DNA of 64,000 nt from Parabacteroides distasonis ATCC 8503 (lineage in GTDB: Bacteria > Bacteroidota > Bacteroidia > Bacteroidales > Tannerellaceae), in the NCBI RefSeq assembly GCF_000012845.1, contig NC_009615.1, positions 4,156,501-4,220,500 of the forward strand. Reading direction: 5' to 3'. The notes beneath the pieces are model-generated. The model worked only from the letters and a program-made list of their open reading frames with translations, made no database searches and was not told where the DNA came from. Shown piece by piece: positions 25,254 through 34,231 of this stretch; within the stretch, counting starts at the first letter, position 1, and each line of letters opens with the position of its first letter. The position numbers and the translations under genes were made by a program.

Positions 25254-28200
25254 TTAATGCCGTTCTTTTTTCAGCGTAAATATCGGTAAATAAAAGAAGA
25301 TGCCTAGGATAGACATGATAAGGCCGCCTATCGTTCCGGCGGCGAGCGGGAACCAAAAGGCTTCTTTATCGGTGCCTAGCATGAACGGGATAAATCCGAG
25401 TATGGTCGATATAACGGTTAGGAAAATCGGTGTGATCTTGGCGTTCCATGCCTTTAGATAAGCACGGATTGGGGAAATAGCGGGTATCCGTTCCCGAATT
25501 TGGTTATATTCGTTTAAGATATAGATACTGGCGTTTACCGTGATACCGCATAATAAAACGAAGGAGGCGAATCCACCTTGGTCGAAGTTCAGTTTGAACC
25601 AATAGAAGGTCAGGAATACCCCGATATAAGAGATCGGTATGACAAAAATGACCGCCAGCGGTTGTTTCAAGGAATTAAACAAGATACTGGTCGTAAAGAA
25701 AATAATAACGATGATCAAGAATAATAACGCATATTGTTTATTATCTTTCTGATCCCATGACCAATAGTTCTTTTCCGCTTTAGCCGTATATCCCATAGGC
25801 AGGATCTTGTTAAACTCTCTAAGTTCCCTTTTCTGTATCTTCTCGCCTTGTGAGGAGGCTCCGATATATTCATATTGCAGGCAGAGCCTGTATTGCTGGT
25901 TTACTTTCGCTATCTGTTGAGGGGTCTGGCTTTTCTCGACGATAGCGAGTTCGGACAACTTATAGGATTTATCACGGATGGTTTGAGGTACATATTGCAT
26001 ACTCCAGATATCGAACTCCTTTGATTGGCGAGAAGAAAGTTTTAGCTTTTCCGTCTCGTTATCAACGACGATGGTACCTGCGTAGATATCTTTACCGAAA
26101 ACAGGCCGGATAGATGCGAATAAATCGATAGGCAATATATCCGCTTGCGCCATACGGGATTTATTCAAGTTGAAGTAGAATTCCTGATAATCATCCTTCC
26201 ACCAAGAAAACTCGGAATTGATCAATACTTCCTTGATACGGCGATACGTAAGCAATTTCTCCCGTAGTTTTTCCGCCCATTCGTATAACTCGTCATAATT
26301 ATATCCGTACATCTCGATCCGGAAAGAACCTGCGTTCTCACGGACATCATTGCTGAAACCTTGGTCCATAAGTCCCCATACGCCCCAACTTCCACCACCT
26401 AATTCCAACGCTTTGCTAATCACCCTGCTTTTCAAGGTGTAGGGGAAACCACTTCGCTCGTTCTCACGGGTGAAATAGACGTTGATACTGGCTTGACGTG
26501 CGTTATAGATACTGGTCTGGAATTGCCGTATTTCCTTATAGGTACTCAAGTAAGCCTCCATTCGGTTGATCAAGTGGTTCATTTGATCAAGGGTCGTACC
26601 GTTCGGCATGGAAGCGCTGATACTTAATACCGTTTCTTCATTCCGGGTAAAATAACTTCCCTCGTATACCTTTTGGACAAATAGGCGCAAGGTTCCTCCC
26701 AAACTCTTATCGACGATAGGTTTTATCGTTTCCTTCCAAATACCTTTCGCCGCGAATTCATTGTAGCGAGCGATCCACAAAGAGTCCCTTGCGGATAGAT
26801 CCTTCTCTTCCGGCTCGATCTTCTCCGGCAATAAAAATATCGGTAGTCCGAAAGCCAGTACTAGAATAAGGCAAGCCAGCTTTTTCCAATTGCAAAGGAA
26901 ACGGATCTGCGCCCGGTAATAATGAGAGAAATAGACTGGGAAACGGTGTATGAACGACCGTATCGGACGGACCACCGGATGTTGTCTCCAATGACTCCGG
27001 GCTTTTGGGGAAGAAGAAGCGACTTTCTTCCGGTGCAAATTCATCTTGTCGATCAATGCCGGAACCAAGAATAGCGCGATGAACAAAGATACCGCCAGAT
27101 TGATGATCACGACAGCGGCGAAATCCTGTAAGTTCAACCGTATCTTCTCATCCAAGAAGAAGATGATCACGAGGGCGCCCATAGTTGTCAAAGTGGCCGC
27201 CAGAATAGACAAGAACGCTTTCCGGTCATGATGGTGCCGGATATGATCGGTCATCACGATCGTATTATCGATCACCAAGCTGAGAGAGATCGTGATACCC
27301 GCCAGCGAGTACAATTGCATCTCCAACCCTAATAAATAATAAAGGATAACGGCTATACACAGGTTGATACTTAAACTGATGATGATCAAGAACAGATAAC
27401 GTACATTCCGGGTAATCAGCAGAACGAAGAGCAAGAGGATCAAGATGGTCAAGCCTGTACGGACGTAGATTTTATCCAATTCTTCTTGGATAAATTCGGT
27501 AGCGTCGTAACTGGTATGGATCTCGTAACCGGGAGGAAGCAAGGTGCGGATATGTTCCATTTCTTCCTTCACTTTCTTGGCTAATTGCAACTGGTTGGCA
27601 GTCTCTTCCGCACGGATAGACAGGTAAATAGAGTTTAAACCATTGATCCGGTAGTAACTTTGCGGGGCCTCTTCTTGCCGGGTTACCTTTATCAATTGAT
27701 CCAGCCGGATTAAGCTACCATCTTTGTTTGCGACGGTGATATGCGATGGTTCGAACCCATTCGTGATCTTTTCCGGCATTAACGCCAGACGAATCCATTC
27801 CTTGCTGGTATCTCCTTGTCCCATATTAGCGGTTCCAAGGAACTCTTTTTTGTAATATTGGCTGATCGCCGATTGGATATCCTCTATCGTGATCCCCAGA
27901 TCCCGTAGCTGGCGGCTATCGTATTCCAAGCGCCATTCCATAGGGGTCGCTCCGCTTACATCGATACGATAAATACCTTGCACGCTGCTAAGCCGGGGCT
28001 TTATCTGATCCTCGGCGAATCGCTGGATGAATATCGGGGTAGCGGAAGCGTTCAAGGTATAACTCATGAACGGGCGTGATTCCTTGTCGTCCGGACGGCT
28101 CATCTCTAAAATCGGATAACTTAATTCTTCCGGAAGGTCCGGCCACGTCTGTCTAACAATTGTTGATGCCTCAAAACGTGCGGCATCTATATTCGTATGT

Positions 28201-28484
28201 TTATCTAGTTCTAAAGTAATCCTTCCCCATCCGTTTCCCGAGGTCGAGGAGATCTCTTTGATTCCTTTGATACGGGCAAGCATCGCCTCCAACCGTGAGG
28301 TTACCTCCATCTCGATAACCCTCGCTGAGTTGGAGGGCATATTATAGCTGATACTTAATTTCGGCAGCGTACGGGAGGGAGATAGCTTGATCGGCAATAA
28401 AGGCACGAAAGCGATCCCCGCCAATGCGATACAAAGGAAGGTGACGATGATCGTAAAGGATGATATGTTCGGCTTAGAACCCAT
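25254..28484 (-). CDS. RND efflux permease, second of the operon
   Basis: About 1076 residues from the ATG at 28484 (MGSKPNISSFTIIVTFL), which overlaps the outer-membrane channel gene by 11 bases. It has the usual duplicated 6-TM plan with two large periplasmic loops. The first TM leads to LPIKLSPSRTLPKLSISYNM, and TM4 contains LSLVIDNTIVMTDHIRHHHD: the first Asp of the proton relay is present but the second position is Asn, and the Lys position in TM10 reads GITVNASIYILNEYNQ. It probably exports amphipathic compounds across the envelope by proton flow. Pairing with a second, different RND protein in the operon suggests a mixed trimer or two alternative pumps sharing one adaptor and channel. 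Confidence 0.88.
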   Translation of the reverse strand: MGSKPNISSFTIIVTFLCIALAGIAFVPLLPIKLSPSRTLPKLSISYNMPSNSARVIEMEVTSRLEAMLARIKGIKEISSTSGNGWGRITLELDKHTNIDAARFEASTIVRQTWPDLPEELSYPILEMSRPDDKESRPFMSYTLNASATPIFIQRFAEDQIKPRLSSVQGIYRIDVSGATPMEWRLEYDSRQLRDLGITIEDIQSAISQYYKKEFLGTANMGQGDTSKEWIRLALMPEKITNGFEPSHITVANKDGSLIRLDQLIKVTRQEEAPQSYYRINGLNSIYLSIRAEETANQLQLAKKVKEEMEHIRTLLPPGYEIHTSYDATEFIQEELDKIYVRTGLTILILLLFVLLITRNVRYLFLIIISLSINLCIAVILYYLLGLEMQLYSLAGITISLSLVIDNTIVMTDHIRHHHDRKAFLSILAATLTTMGALVIIFFLDEKIRLNLQDFAAVVIINLAVSLFIALFLVPALIDKMNLHRKKVASSSPKARSHWRQHPVVRPIRSFIHRFPVYFSHYYRAQIRFLCNWKKLACLILVLAFGLPIFLLPEKIEPEEKDLSARDSLWIARYNEFAAKGIWKETIKPIVDKSLGGTLRLFVQKVYEGSYFTRNEETVLSISASMPNGTTLDQMNHLINRMEAYLSTYKEIRQFQTSIYNARQASINVYFTRENERSGFPYTLKSRVISKALELGGGSWGVWGLMDQGFSNDVRENAGSFRIEMYGYNYDELYEWAEKLREKLLTYRRIKEVLINSEFSWWKDDYQEFYFNLNKSRMAQADILPIDLFASIRPVFGKDIYAGTIVVDNETEKLKLSSRQSKEFDIWSMQYVPQTIRDKSYKLSELAIVEKSQTPQQIAKVNQQYRLCLQYEYIGASSQGEKIQKRELREFNKILPMGYTAKAEKNYWSWDQKDNKQYALLFLIIVIIFFTTSILFNSLKQPLAVIFVIPISYIGVFLTFYWFKLNFDQGGFASFVLLCGITVNASIYILNEYNQIRERIPAISPIRAYLKAWNAKITPIFLTVISTILGFIPFMLGTDKEAFWFPLAAGTIGGLIMSILGIFFYLPIFTLKKERH

Positions 28485-29967
28485 GCTCGTAATCAAATTC
28501 GTTGGCTAATGAGATGCCTGTCTCGAAATCATGTAAGGTGAGCTTACGTATTTTGTAATAGCTCAACCAATAATTTTGCAAGGCCGTGATATAATTACGT
28601 TGCGCTTCCTGCTGTCGGTTCAAGGAGAGCGTAAGGCTATTGATATCCGCTTTGCCGATCATGAAACGTTGCTTGGTCTCGTTATAGGCCATGATCGCGA
28701 TGTCCAAAGCCTCTTCGGCGCTGGCGATCAGGTTTTGCTGTACATTGAAATCGCCGACAGTCATGATTACGTCTTCCTCCAGAGTGACTTCCGTCTGCCG
28801 TGCGGATATTTGCGTAACATTTAGATTGCTTTTGGCTATATTGTATTTACCCTTCCGTACTCCCCAGTCTATAAGGGGAATAGAGATAGATATCGATACC
28901 AAGTCCTGCTGCAGCGGATTCTTGTAAACTTCCTTAAACTGGGTCGCTACTTGATTGAAACCGATACTAGCATTCAAGGAAGCGTTGAATAAGGTTTCCT
29001 TTTTGGTCTTATCCACTTGTTGCTCGGCCTCTAACACCTCTTGCCGCACTTCCAGAAACTTGGGGTTATTCTCCCGGGCTAACGTCAATGCTTGATCCAC
29101 CGGAATATCCATATCATGGGGGCGTGACGGCAGACGAAGCCGTATCTTCGTATTCTTATCGAAATTCAAATACGAGGCCAGACTGAACATGGCTCGCTTC
29201 AAGGCTATATCGGCGTTTTGTAACGTATTGCGGGCATTGATCGCATCCAGCTTGAGTGTCAGTAAATCCGCTTGACTAATAGCCGCGATCTTATGCCGCT
29301 CTTGGCCGGTACGGTATAACGTATCGGTTGTCGCTACATTTTCTTTGGCCATATCATATTCTACTTGAGCCATGGCTAAAGAGAAAAAATAAGTGGTGGC
29401 TTGCTCGCTGACGGTCTCGATATTATAAAGCAACTCTTTCTTTACTTTCTCATATTTTAGAGGCTCTATCTTCTTCTCCCACCGGAAAGGATTGTATCCC
29501 AATAAATCTTGGCTGTATCCGATACGGATTGGAACGGAGGTGAACTGATTATAAGTATTCGAGCCGAAATAGCGCATATACCCCAGATCCGTATCCACGA
29601 AGAAACTACCACCCAGCATATCGAAGTTCTGCTTGATCTTTAAGTTTCCTCCCGCATAAAAGGACTGTTGCTTACGGTATTCGTCAATGTCTTTTTCTGA
29701 ATCGTATCGTTTCGTGATATCCCGGTAATATTCGGCGGGTGTGATATTCAATGTAAGACTAGGCAGTCGCTCCGCTTTGTAATTACGAAACTCCCAGTAG
29801 CCGGACAAGAATAGGTTTTTCGTACGAAAAGCCTCCAGCGAGCTATCGGCGGCCAATGAGATCGTCTTCTCAAGGGAAAGGACGAGCGATTGGGCCGATA
29901 CTCCTTCGGCTAATAGCGAACAGAACGCGTATAAAACTAGGAATGTCCTCTTGTATCTTTTTTTCAT
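28474..29967 (-). CDS. TolC-family outer-membrane efflux channel
   Basis: A 497-residue protein with a signal peptide (FLVLYAFCSLLAEGVSAQ) and two TolC-type coiled-coil/barrel repeats: LSLEKTISLAADSSLEAFRTK near the N-terminus and IPVDQALTLARENNPKFLEV at about residue 285. It forms the outer-membrane duct for the RND pumps on either side. Its start overlaps the first RND gene by four bases (ATGA) and its end overlaps the second, so all are co-translated. It is not a lipoprotein (no cysteine after the signal). Confidence 0.9.
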   Translation of the reverse strand: MKKRYKRTFLVLYAFCSLLAEGVSAQSLVLSLEKTISLAADSSLEAFRTKNLFLSGYWEFRNYKAERLPSLTLNITPAEYYRDITKRYDSEKDIDEYRKQQSFYAGGNLKIKQNFDMLGGSFFVDTDLGYMRYFGSNTYNQFTSVPIRIGYSQDLLGYNPFRWEKKIEPLKYEKVKKELLYNIETVSEQATTYFFSLAMAQVEYDMAKENVATTDTLYRTGQERHKIAAISQADLLTLKLDAINARNTLQNADIALKRAMFSLASYLNFDKNTKIRLRLPSRPHDMDIPVDQALTLARENNPKFLEVRQEVLEAEQQVDKTKKETLFNASLNASIGFNQVATQFKEVYKNPLQQDLVSISISIPLIDWGVRKGKYNIAKSNLNVTQISARQTEVTLEEDVIMTVGDFNVQQNLIASAEEALDIAIMAYNETKQRFMIGKADINSLTLSLNRQQEAQRNYITALQNYWLSYYKIRKLTLHDFETGISLANEFDYEHGF

Positions 29968-32900
29968 AATGCATGTCTCCTATAGATAAACCAATAAACC
30001 AAAGGGATAATAAATAAACTGACTACCGTACCGATCAGCATCGCCGAGATCATGGCAATGGAGAGTGGCTTTTGCAACTCACTACCCATATCGAACGTGA
30101 ATAGTAGCGGTACCATACCGAATATAGTTGTCAATGAGGTCATGATAATCGGGCGCAGACGGCGACGACCCGCCTCATGGATCGCTTCCATCAAGGGTAC
30201 ACCTTCTTTCCGAAGCTCATTGATCGCGTCCAGTTTCAAGATAGAGTCGTTTATGATGATACCGCAAGTTACCACGATACCGATAGCACTCATCAGGTTT
30301 AAGGTATGCCCGCATATCCATAATACCAGTAAGGAGGCGGCTACGTCTATAGGTATTTCCAGCAGGACGATCAAGGGCTGCAAGAAGCTCTCGAATTGCG
30401 CCGCTAAGATAAAGTACATCAAGAGAATGGATATGAACAAGATGACGACCAGTTCATTCAGCATTTGTTGGTTCGAGAAGAAGCTTCCCGAGAAATCGAT
30501 GTCCCAATTCGTCTTATCTTTGGATTCGCTGCGGACGAGCTCCCGAATATTTTCCATTAACTGTTCCGCATTCTCTACTTGATAGAAGCTAAAAGGAATA
30601 TATTCCCCGTTCTTTCCAGCGGTGAGTATCTTCAAATCCTCTCCGGGAGTAATTTTTGTTACTGCACTAAGAGGGACATGATTCGTCTTTTGGTTTTCGT
30701 CCGGTTGCGTACGGATTAACGTATTATGTAGGATATGATCGACCGTTTGCTCGTTTCCGGCTAGCGTGATCGGTAAATACTGTTGATAAGAGCGTAAAGT
30801 AGCGACTTCATTTTCCTTGAAGGCCGTCTTAAGTACCCGGTAGACCTCTTCATAGGAGATATTATAAAGTAATAGTTTCTGATGGTCTATGGATATGTTT
30901 AATTGATTCTCGAAAGCTACGCCAACGGGAGCGAGACCGGTCTTACTCTCTAGTGTTTTCTCTAGTTTTTGCAAAGTAGGGGCATCCGGAGCTTGTTCTT
31001 TGTTACGGGCATAGAACTCGGCTACGATATCGGCCTCACCGGTTACGAACAGTTTCTCAAACACGGTCTCCGGCGGAGAGAACGATAATACGGCTGTCGG
31101 GTAATTTCGCTTTACCCAAGCGGAGATTTCTTGTTGTAAAGGAGCGATAGCATCGGTCTCTTCTGTCTTGAAATAAAGCTCTACTTCCGAGATGGATAAT
31201 TCCCTGTCTCGGTTTAGCAGGAATTGTTGCTGTCCGATATAGGCCGTGTGTTGCGCACCTAACCGATCGGCCTCACCAAATAATTCGGTGACTCTCTTTC
31301 TATTCTCATCAATATGGATGTTCTCATTCCATTCAACATGTGCGATTAACTCATTCTGATCGATTTCCGGCATCCGGCTTTTGGGGATCATATAGAATAG
31401 GATCGCGCAAAGGGGGATGGTGACAGCTACAAATAGTAGGCTAGTGGTCTTATGCCTGAATATGAAATCAACCCCTCCGTCATAGAATCGGTCCAGCGTA
31501 TGCTCCTTGATCAAATTGTTTATTTTCAGGTTGAAAAAGGAATGCTTGATCTCCGGTATGCTGTAAACTAATTTGTAAAGTACAGGCAGTAACATGATTC
31601 CAGTGAAATAAGAGACCATTAAACCAACCGTAACAGCAAACGCCTGATCGAAGAAAATCGCTCCCGCTATACCACTCATAAATACCAGCGGGACGAATAC
31701 GGCGATCGTGGTAAATGTGGAACTAAGCATGGGGGTGATTACTTCTGTGGTCCCTTTTATACACGCTTCTTCCAGATTATCTCCTTTTGCCCGGTATTGC
31801 GCTATATTCTCCGTCACGATGATGGAACTGTCTATCATCATACCCAATGCCAAAATCAATCCGGATAGGGAGATGATATTTAAGGACATATTGAAAAGGT
31901 AGAAGAACAGGAAACTAATGATGATACTGACTACCATACTTAGTCCGATTACCGCCGGGCTTTTTACGTCCCCGAGGAAAAGGATCGCCACGATGCAGAT
32001 AAATAAGAAACCTAACGATAGATTCTGTTTGAGGTTGGAGATCGTATAATCCAATAACTCGGTCTGGTTTCTTGTGATCGTAAATTCAATATCCGGGTAA
32101 ATAGACTTGAAATAATCGGTAACCTCGGCAAGCGCCTCTTTCATATTGTCCATATTCTCATCCGCTTGCTTGATAACGGCTAATGTAACGGCCCTTTCCC
32201 CGTTGGCTAGCGATAAGCCGGTTTCTTTTTCCGGTACGACAGCTACTTTTGCCAGATCTTTTATCTGGAAGATTCGGTCATTCTTACGGATATAGATATT
32301 TTGTACGTCTTCCGGTGTACGTAATAAGGTAGAAAATTTAATATTGTACTCATAATAACCATCCCGTACGGTCATGCTTCCCGGCTCTATATTATTGGCA
32401 GACAAGGCTGATTCCAAATCATTTAACGTAATATCAGCCATATCCAAGAGTTTCATATCCGGTACGATCTGTAATTGCCGTCCTAATATGCCCGTGATAT
32501 CCACCATCGCGACTTCCGGCAACTGTTCGATCCTTCGCTTGATTACTGTTTCTGCGAATTGGCAAAGATCGAGGAAAGCCTCGTCGTTTTCAATTGTCTT
32601 GAGTGTGAGGTTGAGGCAAAACACCGGAATGTCCGTAGCGCTCGCCTTGACTACCCGTGGACGTTCTACCTCACGGGGCAGGTAATTCATGGCGGCGTCT
32701 ATTTTCTCATTGACCTCTATAAAGGCAAGATCCGTGTTCGTGCCAAAGTCGAAGCTAAGGCGGATAATACCCGCTCCATCGCGAGTCTCGCTATGGATAT
32801 CCCGTAATCCTGCCACTTGCATCAATTGCAAACGGACCGGCTTTACGACAGTATTTTCCAATTCCCGTGCGGATGTATTTTGTCCGGATATCTGAACGGT

Positions 32901-33029
32901 AATCTCAGGTATGGCGATATCAGGCAATAAGGAGACCGGTATGGTGAAATAAGTCACCAACCCCACGATAAAGCAGGCCGTAAAAGCCATCAATACCGCT
33001 ATCGGACGTTGTAGCAGGAAGCGAATCAT
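29964..33029 (-). CDS. RND efflux permease, first of the operon
   Basis: About 1021 residues from the ATG at 33029 (MIRFLLQRPIAVLMAFTAC). AcrB/MdtC-type architecture with two RND halves: IPVSLLPDIAIPEITVQISG after TM1, TM4 with LALGMMIDSSIIVTENI (single relay Asp), and the second half with VVTCGIIINDSILKLDAINE and LRPIIMTSLTTIFGMVPLLF. It lies just after the adaptor gene, separated by 34 bases that hold an AT-rich heptamer repeat. Substrates cannot be read from sequence; drugs, bile salts or envelope lipids are usual for the family. Confidence 0.9.
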   Translation of the reverse strand: MIRFLLQRPIAVLMAFTACFIVGLVTYFTIPVSLLPDIAIPEITVQISGQNTSARELENTVVKPVRLQLMQVAGLRDIHSETRDGAGIIRLSFDFGTNTDLAFIEVNEKIDAAMNYLPREVERPRVVKASATDIPVFCLNLTLKTIENDEAFLDLCQFAETVIKRRIEQLPEVAMVDITGILGRQLQIVPDMKLLDMADITLNDLESALSANNIEPGSMTVRDGYYEYNIKFSTLLRTPEDVQNIYIRKNDRIFQIKDLAKVAVVPEKETGLSLANGERAVTLAVIKQADENMDNMKEALAEVTDYFKSIYPDIEFTITRNQTELLDYTISNLKQNLSLGFLFICIVAILFLGDVKSPAVIGLSMVVSIIISFLFFYLFNMSLNIISLSGLILALGMMIDSSIIVTENIAQYRAKGDNLEEACIKGTTEVITPMLSSTFTTIAVFVPLVFMSGIAGAIFFDQAFAVTVGLMVSYFTGIMLLPVLYKLVYSIPEIKHSFFNLKINNLIKEHTLDRFYDGGVDFIFRHKTTSLLFVAVTIPLCAILFYMIPKSRMPEIDQNELIAHVEWNENIHIDENRKRVTELFGEADRLGAQHTAYIGQQQFLLNRDRELSISEVELYFKTEETDAIAPLQQEISAWVKRNYPTAVLSFSPPETVFEKLFVTGEADIVAEFYARNKEQAPDAPTLQKLEKTLESKTGLAPVGVAFENQLNISIDHQKLLLYNISYEEVYRVLKTAFKENEVATLRSYQQYLPITLAGNEQTVDHILHNTLIRTQPDENQKTNHVPLSAVTKITPGEDLKILTAGKNGEYIPFSFYQVENAEQLMENIRELVRSESKDKTNWDIDFSGSFFSNQQMLNELVVILFISILLMYFILAAQFESFLQPLIVLLEIPIDVAASLLVLWICGHTLNLMSAIGIVVTCGIIINDSILKLDAINELRKEGVPLMEAIHEAGRRRLRPIIMTSLTTIFGMVPLLFTFDMGSELQKPLSIAMISAMLIGTVVSLFIIPLVYWFIYRRHAL

Positions 33030-33036
33030 ACGCAAC

Positions 33037-33076
33037 TAATTTTCAATTCTCAATTCTCAATTCTCAATTTTCAATT
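33037..33076. repeat. Tandem heptamer repeat (TTCTCAA-like)
   Basis: The short gap between the adaptor and the first RND gene holds about five tandem seven-base units of the form TTCTCAA/TTTTCAA. Such simple repeats can change length by slippage. Here the array lies just upstream of the RND start codon on the minus strand and runs into the last codons of the adaptor gene. Confidence 0.7.
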
Positions 33077-34131
33077 ACCTTGACCGGTGACTCATGCGCC
33101 AGATTAATATTGCCGCTTGTAATCACGACATCCGCTTCTTTCAATCCTTCCAAAAGGGTATAACTATCCGCGTTTTCCAGTCCGGTGCGCACGTAGTTCC
33201 AATAAGCGTGCCCATCAACTAAAGTAAATACGACTTGTTTTCCGGAACGTAATACCACAGCCGTTTTAGGTACGACCAATTGCTTCCCAAGCGAGCGTTG
33301 TACGCTAACCCGTACATTCATGCCTTCGAATAATTTACCTTTGTCGTTTACCGCCGCTTTCACTTGTACCATCCCGTTCTCATCCACTAGCGGGTTGATC
33401 TCGGATATACGTCCTTCAGTCTTTAAGCTGGTGGTGGCGAAAGGGGTAACTTCCACTTTATCTCCGTTTTGGATAAGCGGCAACTCACTTTCCAATACGG
33501 TGAAAGAGGCTTCCAGACTATGAGGATCGATAACGGTACAGAATGCGTCCGTCGTAGACGCCACGTTCTCTTGTTTAGCGAAAAGGTTTGCGATAATACC
33601 GTCGAAAGGCGCGATTAGCGTCGCATTCTGTTCCTCATATTGGGCAAGTTGATATTGGGCGAGCGCCAGATCATATCCACTTTTTACCCGTGCTAGGTTG
33701 AGCGTCGCAGGCGGGACTTTCGCTGAGTCTTCCAGCATATATCCTTGACCGATCAATACGTCTTTTAATTCAAGCCTCGCTTTCTCTAGGGCATCCTTGG
33801 CTTGCGCTGTTTTGTTCGTGAGCCGGAAAGTAGCGAGTTCCGCTATTTTCTGTCCTTTGTTTACCCGGTCTCCGTTCTTCACGTAGATGCGGGCGATGGG
33901 TTCTGCCGACTCAAATTGTAAGTCCACCAACTTGCGAGCGGACAGTTTACCATTGCTTATCAACTCATGATTAAATTCCGTTTGCTTCAAAGTCATGATC
34001 GTGACTTCGTTCGCCTCATCCGGCAATACGGTTTCTACGGAATCCTGTGTGGTATCTGTATCTTTCTTTTCTCCGCCGCATGCGCTTAAACAGAATAAAA
34101 GCGTAAAGGTCAACAATTTATAGTATTTCAT
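33064..34131 (-). CDS. Membrane fusion protein (HlyD/AcrA family) lipoprotein
   Basis: About 355 residues from the ATG at 34131 (MKYYKLLTFTLLFCLSACGG), a clear lipoprotein. The barrel-sandwich/lipoyl parts are visible as ESAEPIARIYVKNGDRVNKG and ATLIAPFDGIIANLFAKQEN, with a helical hairpin between them and the beta-barrel (VEVTPFATTSLKTEGRI) after. It bridges the RND permeases and the TolC-like channel. As the first gene of the four-gene operon it carries the promoter region at 34132-34206. Confidence 0.9.
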   Translation of the reverse strand: MKYYKLLTFTLLFCLSACGGEKKDTDTTQDSVETVLPDEANEVTIMTLKQTEFNHELISNGKLSARKLVDLQFESAEPIARIYVKNGDRVNKGQKIAELATFRLTNKTAQAKDALEKARLELKDVLIGQGYMLEDSAKVPPATLNLARVKSGYDLALAQYQLAQYEEQNATLIAPFDGIIANLFAKQENVASTTDAFCTVIDPHSLEASFTVLESELPLIQNGDKVEVTPFATTSLKTEGRISEINPLVDENGMVQVKAAVNDKGKLFEGMNVRVSVQRSLGKQLVVPKTAVVLRSGKQVVFTLVDGHAYWNYVRTGLENADSYTLLEGLKEADVVITSGNINLAHESPVKVIEN

Positions 34132-34169
34132 ACTCGTATGATTGATCGGTTTGTACAATTTGTCATTCG

Positions 34170-34206
34170 CAAATATAAGTATTTATTGTTACGATGTAGT
34201 CGTAAT
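34170..34206 (-). promoter_or_regulatory. Promoter region of the efflux operon with a small palindrome
   Basis: TATATTTG on the minus strand (34170-34177) fits the -7 consensus. About ten bases upstream, arms TTACGA and TCGTAA separated by five bases form an imperfect palindrome at 34186-34202, where the -33 box would lie. This could be a repressor site; no regulator gene is adjacent. The upstream gene stop is at 34232. Confidence 0.45.
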
Positions 34207-34231
34207 TGCTATAAAAATAAGGATATTGTAT

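Noticed and set aside
27745..27760. GGTTCGAACC, which resembles a tRNA T-arm.
   Set aside because: It lies inside the conserved RND permease frame and no cloverleaf can be built around it.
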